A stretch of 64,000 nucleotides of DNA from Streptomyces sp. NBRC 109706 (GTDB lineage: Bacteria; Actinomycetota; Actinomycetes; Streptomycetales; Streptomycetaceae), in the NCBI RefSeq assembly GCF_000974485.1, contig NZ_BBOM01000004.1:310001-374000 (forward strand). Direction: 5' to 3'. The notes beneath the pieces were generated by a model that saw only the letters and a program-made list of their open reading frames with translations, did not search any database and was not told where the DNA came from. How positions within the stretch are numbered: the stretch's first letter is position 1; each line of letters starts with the position of its first letter. Shown in pieces: positions 50,784 through 58,135 of this stretch. Both the position numbers and the translations under genes were made by a program.

Positions 50784-52073
50784 ATGGCGCGTGCGTCCGA
50801 CTGGGGTCCGGTGGACATGGATCGGGACCCGACGCCCGGCGATCCGGATGCGGTTCGGGAACTGGCCGATGATCTCCAGGAGTTCGCCGACGATGTCGGG
50901 GAGGCGCTGGGGAAGATCCGTGGCTTGGCCTCGGAGCGTGCGGTGTTGGACTGGGCGGGGCTGTCGGCAGACGCCTTTCGCGCCGAGTTCGATGGTGTGC
51001 CGGGCAACCTGACCAAGTTGGAGGGGAGTTATTCCCTCTGCGCACGAGCGCTCCAAACCTATTGGCCGAAGCTCCAGACCGCGCAGGCCATGGCGGACCG
51101 GGCGTTGGACCGGGCGATTTCCGCGCAGGCCGATCTCGCAACCGCGCAGTCGGTGTTGGGCGACGCCGAGGACTGGGTCGGCCGTGCCGGAGACGAGGCC
51201 GAACGGCTGCAACGTGAGGGCGAACGGGAGAACGTCGAGCCGCCGAGCGAGGACGCTGTCCGCGCTGCGGCCCGTGACCGCCAGGCCGCCGAGGCGGCGG
51301 CCGGCGCCGCCCAGAGCCGGGTGAACGACGCCGACGAGCGCCTTTCGGCCGCCCGTCAACTCGCGCGGGACGCACAAGAGATGCGCGAGGAAGCGGCACG
51401 CGAGTGCGCCCGCGACGTTGATGAAGCCTCCGACGCCGGCATCCAGAACCGGCGCTGGTGGGAGAAGGCCATCAAGTGGGTGACCGACAACTGGGACACG
51501 TTGGTCGAGATTTGCAAGGTCATCGTCGCCGTTCTCGGCGTCGTCGTCATGATCATTGGTGGCCCGCTGGCCTGGGTGGTCCTGGCCGCCGCTCTCGTCG
51601 TCCTCGCGGACACCCTCATTAAATTCGCGCGCGGAGAAGCCGGACTTCTCGATGTCGCGTTCGCCGCACTCGACTGCATTCCCGGCATGAAGGGGCTGAC
51701 GACTCTCGGCGGGCTTGCGCGGGGCCTTCGCGGAGTCGCGTCAGCGGGGCGCACCGGCCTGCGTGGGCTCGCACAGGGGGCGCGCGGTCTCGGCCGGAAC
51801 GAGCGGTGGACTGGGGACGTCGTAACTTCTCCCCCGACCCGGTGGACTTCGCCACCGGCGAGGTGGGGTGGCCGTCGACCGACCTCGAACTGCCCGGCGT
51901 CCTTCCATTGGTTCTGCGTCGGCATCACCTCTCGTCCTATCGGAACGGTCGACTCTTCGGGCGCACCTGGGCCTCCACACTCGACCAGCGACTCATTCTG
52001 GAGGAACATGGCGTCCGGTTCCTCGCCGAGGACGGGAAGGAACTGCACTACCCCGTTCCGCTCACCGACGTAG
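50784..52073 (+). CDS. Rhs polymorphic toxin, N-terminal part (frame disrupted)
   Basis: A 429-codon ORF whose first about 340 residues are the leader of an actinomycete Rhs toxin. An N-terminal helical domain (residues about 10-110, DAVRELADDLQEFADDVGEALGK.. DWAGLSADAFRAEF) resembles the WXG100-like export module of type VII-secreted toxins. A long coiled coil follows (about 110-215), then two hydrophobic helices (ICKVIVAVLGVVVMIIGG, LAWVVLAAALVVLA). From about 51800 the frame leaves Rhs-like sequence and runs as nonsense to 52073, while the expected continuation (DPVDFATGEV..) is in another frame. Either a real frameshift inactivated the gene, or it is a sequencing error or a recoding site. 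ATG 50784 fits the promoter at 50725. Confidence 0.8.
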   Translation: MARASDWGPVDMDRDPTPGDPDAVRELADDLQEFADDVGEALGKIRGLASERAVLDWAGLSADAFRAEFDGVPGNLTKLEGSYSLCARALQTYWPKLQTAQAMADRALDRAISAQADLATAQSVLGDAEDWVGRAGDEAERLQREGERENVEPPSEDAVRAAARDRQAAEAAAGAAQSRVNDADERLSAARQLARDAQEMREEAARECARDVDEASDAGIQNRRWWEKAIKWVTDNWDTLVEICKVIVAVLGVVVMIIGGPLAWVVLAAALVVLADTLIKFARGEAGLLDVAFAALDCIPGMKGLTTLGGLARGLRGVASAGRTGLRGLAQGARGLGRNERWTGDVVTSPPTRWTSPPARWGGRRPTSNCPASFHWFCVGITSRPIGTVDSSGAPGPPHSTSDSFWRNMASGSSPRTGRNCTTPFRSPT

Positions 52074-55000
52074 ATGACCCGGTGCTGCCTGTTGAAGGTT
52101 CTCGATGGCCGCTGAGTTGGGATGGACAGCCGGGATCTGAGTTCCGGGTCCATCGGCAGGACAGTGGTCTGACGTTCCGGTTCGCGCCGATTACCGGGCA
52201 CACCCCCTCCGAGTGCCTTCTGCTGGCGATCGAGGATCGCAACGGCAATGTCATCGCGCTGAGTTACGACGAACATGGTGTGCCCACGGAGGTGCGGCAT
52301 TCCGGCGGTTACCGTGTCGGTGTCGCGGTCCTGGAAGGCCGTGTTACCTCGTTGCGACTCCTGAGCCACCCCGACCAGCCTCTGTTGCGGGCGTACGAGT
52401 ACGACGAGTCGGGAAACCTCGCGAAGGTCTACAACCCGTCAGGTCTTGCCCTTGAGTACTCCTATGACGAGGCCCAGCGGCTCACACGGTGGGAGGACCG
52501 AAATGGCATGTGGTACCGCTACGAGTACGACGAGTCCGGGCGATGCGTCTTCGGTACGGGCACCGATGGCGTACTCGAATACCGGTACCGCTATGAACCC
52601 GAAGAGCACCGCACCACGGCGATCAACTCTCTGGGCAACGCCACGGTCTACCAGTTCAACGACTGCTTTCAACTTGTAGCCGAAACGGACGCCTTGGGCT
52701 ACAAGACGCTGCGCACCTGGGATCGCTATGACCGCACCATGACGGTCACCGACCCCCTGGGACACATGACCCGCTGCGAGTACGACGGAAGCGGACACCT
52801 CGCGGCCTTGACGCGTCCCAATGGTGGGACTGTGCGGGTTGAGTACAACGAACTTGGCCTGGTCACCAGTCTCACTGAGGCAGATGGCTCGCTCTGGCGG
52901 CAGTCCTTCGACGCACGGGGTAACCGGACCGCGGTCCTCGATCCGGCCGGCCATCGCACCCGCTATACCCACGACGAGCATGGCGGCCTGTCCTCGTTCA
53001 CCGAGGCCACGGGAGAGATTACGCGCTTCGAGTGTGACGCCGCAGGGTTGCCACTCTCCGCCACGGACCCGATGGGTGAGACGACCCGCTACCGCCGGGA
53101 TCCCTTCGGCCGGGTCATCGAACAGGCCAGCCCACTGGGCGCCGGCCAGCGTGCGGAGTACACCCCCGATGGCAGACCACTGCGGAAAGTTGACCCCTTG
53201 GGGGGCGTGCAGACCTGGGAGTGGGATGCCGAGGGCAACCTTCTCCGTCACGTCGATGAGCATGGTGGTATCACCCGCTTCGAGTACGGTCCATTCGACC
53301 TGCTGACTGCCCGGAGCGAACCGGACGGCGCCCGCTACGAGTTCCTGCGCGACTCGGAGACCCGCGTCACTCGGGTGATCGCGCCTCTGGGTCAGACCTG
53401 GGAGTACGTCTACGACGCGGCGGGGCACCTGGTCGAGGAAACGGACTACGACGGGCGCACCAGCACCTACATGGTCGACCCCCTGGGCCGTGTCCTCTCC
53501 CGCACCAATGCCACCGCCCAAACCGTCACCTACCGCCGTGACTCGCTGGGCAACATCATCGAGAAGCATGCCGGCGACCAGGTCACCACCTACGGTTACG
53601 ATCTTCTGGGGCGTCTGGCGACCGCCGAGGGGCCTTCGTGTCATCTCGGGATCGAGCGCGATCAGTTGGGGAGAATTCTGTCCGAGACCGTCGACGGCCA
53701 TACCCTCATCCACACCTATGACGCGACGGGGCGCCCACTTTCCCGGACCACTCCCGGCGGAGTCGTCAGCACCTGGGCCTACGACGAGGCGGGACGCGCC
53801 GCGACCCTCACCACCGCCGGTCGCACGCTCAGCCTTCGGCGGGATGCCGAGGGGCGTCTGACCGAGCGAAGCTTGGGCAGCGACATTGTTCTCGGGCAGG
53901 GGTGGGACGGCATAGGACGGCTGACCAACCAGACGCTCACCCTTGCCGGCCAGCAGGTTCGAGACCGCAGGTACGTCTATCGATCCGACCACCACCTCAC
54001 GCGCATCACCGACAACACGGTGGGGACCGTGGAGGAACTGACGCTGGACCGGGCCGGCCGCGTCACCACCGTCGCCCGGCCCTGGGGCGCTGAGTCGTAT
54101 GCCTATGACCTTGCCGGGAACCAGCTTGCCGCCCATCTCACGGGTAGCGGGGGCAGCGTCCCGGGCACCGCGGAGCACGACGGCGAGCGCACCTTTATCG
54201 GCAGTCGGGTCACGCGAGCCGGCCGCTTCCGGTACATCTACGACCAGGCCGGGCGCACAGTAACGCGTCAGAAGACGATGTTGTCCAGGAAGCCCGAGAC
54301 CTGGCGATACGAATGGGATGCCGAGGACCGTCTGGTGCTCGCCATCACTCCCGACGGCGTGGGCTGGCACTACCGTTACGACCCCCTGGGGCGCCGAGTG
54401 GCCAAGGAGCGGCTGGCCGAGGACGGGCGGGTTGTCGCACGGACCCGGTTCACCTGGGACGACTTCACACTCGTCGAGGAGACCAGCACCGGCCGGCCTG
54501 GCGGCGAGTCGGTCGCACGCACCTGGGAGTACGAGGGGCCGCACCCCGTGGTCCAGGTGGACAGCGCCGGGGGACCGCGATCGGACGACATCGACCGCCG
54601 TTTTTTCGCGATCATCACCGACCTGGTCGGAACGCCCACTGAACTGGTCGATGAGGCCGGGGCGATCGCCTGGCGATCGCACACCACGCTGTGGGGCCTT
54701 GTCACCCATGAGTTGCCCGGTGGCACTGAGGCGCCACTGCGCTTCCCAGGGCAGTACCACGATAGGGAGACGGGTTGGCATCACAACGTCTTCCGGCACT
54801 ACGACCCGGCTACCGCGCGGTTCACCAGCCCTGACCCGTTGGGGCTCGCGGCGGCGCCGAATCACTATGGTTACGTCCACAACCCGTGCACGCTGGCCGA
54901 CCCACTGGGCCTGACCGGGGAGGAGATCCTTCCGCCCGGCTACGCTCCCTCCCCCGCGCTGGAAGGCGACCCCTACCATCCCGACATGGTCGCGGAACGC

Positions 55001-55249
55001 AGCCAGCAGAACCGGGATGTGTACGGGCCGTCCGTGACCGAGCGCGCACGGGAATTGGGCTACGACCGGCGCATCCCACCCAACCGGGCACCGTTCAACT
55101 CACATGGTCAGCCGGTCTTCTCGAATGGTAGAAACTACATCACCCCTGATGTGGACGGTCACAACGTCGGTGATGGCTGGAAGATGTTTGACAGGCGCGG
55201 CAGGCGCACCGGTACCTACGATTCGGCGCTGAACTATGTCAAGAAGTGA
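51806..55249 (+). CDS. Rhs/YD-repeat toxin, shell and C-terminal toxin domain
   Basis: A 1147-codon ORF (nominal GTG at 51806) that should be fused to the upstream ORF. It begins with DPVDFATGEV.. LPGVLPLVLRRHHLSSYRNGRLFG, the standard start of the Rhs shell. Dozens of YD repeats (YEYDESG.., GRVLSRTN..) build the beta-cage. The core ends with RHYDPATARFTSPDPLGLAAAPNHYGYVHNP and DPLGL near 54910. The last about 110 residues after DPLGL are the toxin: PPNRAPFNSHGQPVFSNGRNY followed by ITPDVDGHNVGDGWKMFDRRG. They resemble a family of predicted nuclease toxins (possibly Ntox21), though the activity is inferred. It would act on neighbouring cells after type VII export. The immunity gene overlaps its 3' end by 14 nt. 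Confidence 0.88.
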   Translation: MDWGRRNFSPDPVDFATGEVGWPSTDLELPGVLPLVLRRHHLSSYRNGRLFGRTWASTLDQRLILEEHGVRFLAEDGKELHYPVPLTDVDDPVLPVEGSRWPLSWDGQPGSEFRVHRQDSGLTFRFAPITGHTPSECLLLAIEDRNGNVIALSYDEHGVPTEVRHSGGYRVGVAVLEGRVTSLRLLSHPDQPLLRAYEYDESGNLAKVYNPSGLALEYSYDEAQRLTRWEDRNGMWYRYEYDESGRCVFGTGTDGVLEYRYRYEPEEHRTTAINSLGNATVYQFNDCFQLVAETDALGYKTLRTWDRYDRTMTVTDPLGHMTRCEYDGSGHLAALTRPNGGTVRVEYNELGLVTSLTEADGSLWRQSFDARGNRTAVLDPAGHRTRYTHDEHGGLSSFTEATGEITRFECDAAGLPLSATDPMGETTRYRRDPFGRVIEQASPLGAGQRAEYTPDGRPLRKVDPLGGVQTWEWDAEGNLLRHVDEHGGITRFEYGPFDLLTARSEPDGARYEFLRDSETRVTRVIAPLGQTWEYVYDAAGHLVEETDYDGRTSTYMVDPLGRVLSRTNATAQTVTYRRDSLGNIIEKHAGDQVTTYGYDLLGRLATAEGPSCHLGIERDQLGRILSETVDGHTLIHTYDATGRPLSRTTPGGVVSTWAYDEAGRAATLTTAGRTLSLRRDAEGRLTERSLGSDIVLGQGWDGIGRLTNQTLTLAGQQVRDRRYVYRSDHHLTRITDNTVGTVEELTLDRAGRVTTVARPWGAESYAYDLAGNQLAAHLTGSGGSVPGTAEHDGERTFIGSRVTRAGRFRYIYDQAGRTVTRQKTMLSRKPETWRYEWDAEDRLVLAITPDGVGWHYRYDPLGRRVAKERLAEDGRVVARTRFTWDDFTLVEETSTGRPGGESVARTWEYEGPHPVVQVDSAGGPRSDDIDRRFFAIITDLVGTPTELVDEAGAIAWRSHTTLWGLVTHELPGGTEAPLRFPGQYHDRETGWHHNVFRHYDPATARFTSPDPLGLAAAPNHYGYVHNPCTLADPLGLTGEEILPPGYAPSPALEGDPYHPDMVAERSQQNRDVYGPSVTERARELGYDRRIPPNRAPFNSHGQPVFSNGRNYITPDVDGHNVGDGWKMFDRRGRRTGTYDSALNYVKK

Positions 55250-55691
55250 CGTATTCGCTATCACCCTCGACCCGGGACAGCTGTCTCCGGACGCGATAGG
55301 GCAGGTCGAGGCGCTGGGCGTCATCCGCATCGGAGCCTTTCAGGAAGAATTCCACGCGAGTCTCAGCTTCTGGAGCGCTGATGACTACCGCCGCAGTTGG
55401 CGAGCCGGGTTTGCCGTTCTTGCCGATGATCCGGCCGCGACATCGTGTCTGGTGACATCCATCAGCGACCCGGCAACCAGCAACTTCGTCTTCTGCTGGC
55501 CGCTATACCGCTCGGGCGAGACCGTGTACGTTCAGAATTCCCTCATCTTTCTGGAAGAACTCACCTCCCCTTTCGACCCGGCGGCACCGTGGCACTCGGT
55601 CCTGCCACGAGAGACGGTCGGTGAGGAGGATCAGCCGATCTCCGAATGGACGACCAACATGACGGCGCTGAGCGAGTTCTTCTCCGGCTGA
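55236..55691 (+). CDS. Immunity protein for the Rhs toxin
   Basis: A 151-aa soluble, acidic protein whose ATG lies inside the last codons of the Rhs gene (14-nt overlap), the classic toxin-immunity arrangement ensuring coupled translation. Features: EEFHASLSFWSADDYRRSW, SCLVTSISDPATSNFVFCWPLY and a C-terminal ISEWTTNMTALSEFF. The pattern of Trp residues and closing ISEW resembles CDI immunity proteins (CdiI_4-like), though this is from memory of the family. It should bind and neutralise the C-terminal toxin domain. A diverged copy of its last 36 residues survives at 42283-42390. Confidence 0.8.
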   Translation: MSRSDVFAITLDPGQLSPDAIGQVEALGVIRIGAFQEEFHASLSFWSADDYRRSWRAGFAVLADDPAATSCLVTSISDPATSNFVFCWPLYRSGETVYVQNSLIFLEELTSPFDPAAPWHSVLPRETVGEEDQPISEWTTNMTALSEFFSG

Positions 55692-55699
55692 ACGAGAAT

Positions 55700-56190
55700 A
55701 TGCCGATCTGGCTCGTCTACGAGACCCACGCCACCGCCAGTGACAACGAGGTTGGGATCGTCACCGGTTGGCTACCGGGCGTCCTCTCACTGGCCGGCCG
55801 CCGACCGGCACGGGGAACGCTGTCGCAACGACGGCATCACAGCGGTGTTCACCTCCGACGGGCGCCGCGCGGATCGCCTTCGAGGGCACCACAGTGGCGA
55901 TCCGTCAGGATCGCCGTCTGCTTGAGTGCGACTACGGGCGCCTCAACGGTTGCCCGCAGACAGCCCGTGCCGCACCGCGGAGCCGACACATCGACGAGCC
56001 GTTTTCCGGCGGACAGAGCTACCGCGAGGTTCTGGCCGCCACCGAAGCACTCCTCGGCGACCAGGCCACCTACTGGGACGGGAGCCGCGTTCTGTCGATG
56101 GGCCCTTGACTGCTTGCTCACCGGTGCCGACCTCGAAGAGCTCGTCAAGGCCCCGGACCGCTGGCGCCAGCGGATACCCCGGTGCCCTCA
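55700..56190 (+). pseudogene. Decayed histidine-phosphatase (phosphoglycerate mutase-like) gene
   Basis: Pieces in three frames together read like a histidine phosphatase: IWLVYETHATASDNEVGIVTGWLPG (55706 on); NDGITAVFTSDGRRA; IAFEGTTVAIRQDRRLLECDYGRLNG; SRHIDEPFSGGQSYREVLAATEALLG; then LLTGADLEELVKAPDRW. Family members start with LVRHG(E/Q)T; here the catalytic RHG is gone (YET). At least three frame changes and an internal stop are needed to join the pieces. It begins about 9 nt after the immunity stop, so it may have been the next gene of that transcript. Confidence 0.7.
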
Positions 56191-56488
56191 CTGAAATCAC
56201 CCGCCGCAGCACCGGCCTCTACGCCCAGCCCGCCACCCACTGGATCTCCTACAGCGCGGGATCCCTGTGCACGCCGAGGCTCGGCCGCAGCCCGGTTGGA
56301 GGTGTCCGCCTCTGTCGGCGTGTAGGTCCTTCGCTATCGCGCCCACTCCTGGAGCCGGCTTCCTCTGCGCGTCTGGAGCCGCTGGAATCTCGTGCCCCTT
56401 TCGGCGGATCAAGGCCAACCAGCCGCGCGCACGGGTGATGACCGGAACGGCTTCTGTCATCCGGCCGGTCCCATGGGCGACCGTCCGA
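56191..56488. other. Gap without recognisable gene
   Basis: About 300 nt between the phosphatase remnant and ATPase copy 2 with no credible ORF, repeat or RNA. Similarity to the copy-1 region begins only at the ATPase stop codon. Confidence 0.4.
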
Positions 56489-57910
56489 TCAGCGGGGCCG
56501 CCATGCCCTGAGGAGTTCGTTCGGCCCGAAGACCGCCTGAAGGCCGGAGCAGGTGGCGCCGTTTCGGGAGGCCGCGACGAGGGGGATCGGTTCGTCGGTG
56601 AGCGCGGCCCTGTGCTTGTGCAGGGTGGCCAGGTCATGGGCGTCGAAGGGGGCCGTCTCAAGCCACTTGATCGACCCCAGGAACAGCAACTGCTTCGCCA
56701 CGGGTTGCCGATCCGCGCCCACGAGGTCGATCTCGATGTCGTTGCCGCGCGTCCAGTACCCGCCGACAGCGGGGGCGGCGGGCAGTCCGCCGTCCGGCAG
56801 GATCCGGGCGAGGGACTCCCGGACCAGGGGTTCGACCGCGCGTCCCCGCCAACTGGTCCACTGCTCTCGGATCCGTGCCAGCGTGAGGTCGCCGCGCATC
56901 CGCTCGATCTCCGCCATATGGGGGTCGAGGAACGCCAGCCAGAAGCGGAGGTACGGGTCCGCCACCCGGTAGCGGCGTTCCTTCGAGGGACGCGGGGAGA
57001 TCGGAAGCTCGGCCGCCACCACCCGCTTGTCGATCAGCAGGTCGGCCGCCCTGCTGAGCGTGCTGTGGGCGATGCCGCCGGCGGCCCGCGCGATGTTGGT
57101 GAAGGTCCGCTCGCCCGATCCGATGGCCCGCAGTACGTCCCTGCCCAACGCCTGCGGCGGGAACTCGGCGGCGAGCGAGCGCTCGGCCGAGACCAGGAGG
57201 GCGGAGATCGGGTTCTCCAGCGACGCGTCCAGGAAGTCCCACATCGAGGCTCCGGCCCGCCATTCCCGGCAGATCAGCGGCAGCCCGCCGGTGATGAGCG
57301 CGGCGTCGAAGGCGGCGGCCGGTTCCAGGTCCAGCATCTCGCCGATGTCCGCCGGCGTCAGCGGCCCCACGACCATCTCCCGACCCCGCTGGTGGAACGG
57401 CCGGTCGTAGCTGTTGAGCGCTTCCATCATCGAGAGATCCGAACCGACCAGCAGCAGCAGGACCGGCTTGCGGCTGAGCAACCGGTCCCAGGCGCGCTGG
57501 AGCATGCCCTCGAAGGCGTCGACGCGCCTCATGAGGTAGGGCACCTCGTCGATGACGACCACGCTCGGGGCGTCGTCGGGCAGTGTCTCCGCCAGGAGCC
57601 GGAAGGCCGCGTTCCACTGGCTCGGCGTCTCCTCCGCGAAGAGCGAGCGATCCGGCAGGGAGGAGTCGGCCACGGCATCGACCAGCTCCGCCAGCTCGTC
57701 CTCCGCGGAGCCGCCGGCGGCGGTGAAGAACAGATGGGGGACCCCTGCCCGGGCAAGGAACTCCTCGACCAGAGTGGACTTACCCACGCGCCGCCTACCC
57801 CGCATGAGCAGGCACCGGCCCGGCTGCGCCGCACCCGCCCCGGCGCGGACCTCGTCGAGCGTCCGTCGCAATGTGCGGAGCTCGTGGTCCCTACCGATAA
57901 AGCGGTGCAT
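56489..57910 (-). CDS. ATPase_2/DUF234-type ATP-binding protein, copy 2
   Basis: A 473-aa protein, same length as copy 1 (46457-47878). Walker A GRRRVGKST, Walker B VVVIDEVPYL, helix-turn-helix and DUF234 part are all intact. About six substitutions are seen, all in the C-terminal third (VEPLV for VEPLI, DGGLP for DGELP, AASRNGA for AVSRSGT, LLRAW for LLSAW). Codon-level differences are few. It is preceded by the same palindrome. The two copies are in direct orientation 10,032 bp apart, so recombination between them would delete everything in between. The DNA upstream carries the last codons of the ArsR frame but no ArsR gene. Confidence 0.88.
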   Translation of the reverse strand: MHRFIGRDHELRTLRRTLDEVRAGAGAAQPGRCLLMRGRRRVGKSTLVEEFLARAGVPHLFFTAAGGSAEDELAELVDAVADSSLPDRSLFAEETPSQWNAAFRLLAETLPDDAPSVVVIDEVPYLMRRVDAFEGMLQRAWDRLLSRKPVLLLLVGSDLSMMEALNSYDRPFHQRGREMVVGPLTPADIGEMLDLEPAAAFDAALITGGLPLICREWRAGASMWDFLDASLENPISALLVSAERSLAAEFPPQALGRDVLRAIGSGERTFTNIARAAGGIAHSTLSRAADLLIDKRVVAAELPISPRPSKERRYRVADPYLRFWLAFLDPHMAEIERMRGDLTLARIREQWTSWRGRAVEPLVRESLARILPDGGLPAAPAVGGYWTRGNDIEIDLVGADRQPVAKQLLFLGSIKWLETAPFDAHDLATLHKHRAALTDEPIPLVAASRNGATCSGLQAVFGPNELLRAWRPR

Positions 57911-57951
57911 GAGAGAGATCCCGTCGTACCAACATCATCCGCGAAACGGAA

Positions 57952-57975
57952 GATAGTATCGACAGCGATACTATC
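57952..57975 (-). promoter_or_regulatory. Perfect 10-4-10 palindrome, promoter/operator of ATPase copy 2
   Basis: GATAGTATCG, 4 nt (ACAG), CGATACTATC, 41 nt before the ATPase start codon. The arms are identical to those at copy 1. The 17 bp beyond it (to 57992) also match, then identity stops. The leader between palindrome and ATG is visibly diverged from copy 1. Confidence 0.7.
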
Positions 57976-58135
57976 TGCTCCGCAACTCTTCTCCAGGTTT
58001 GCGAGGCGTCGTGGCCTGTCGTACTACGTCACCCAGCCCGTGGAACGCCAGCGTGAGAGGGGGCGGCTGCGCGAGAGACCGGTCAGGCCATCCGACCCGC
58101 CCGAACAGTCAAACGATGACACCACGAGGTCGGCC

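Noticed and set aside
46457..57975. Composite transposon formed by the two ATPase copies
   Set aside because: The copies encode no transposase or DDE motif and have no terminal inverted repeats or obvious target-site duplications. They are paralogous genes, not insertion sequences.
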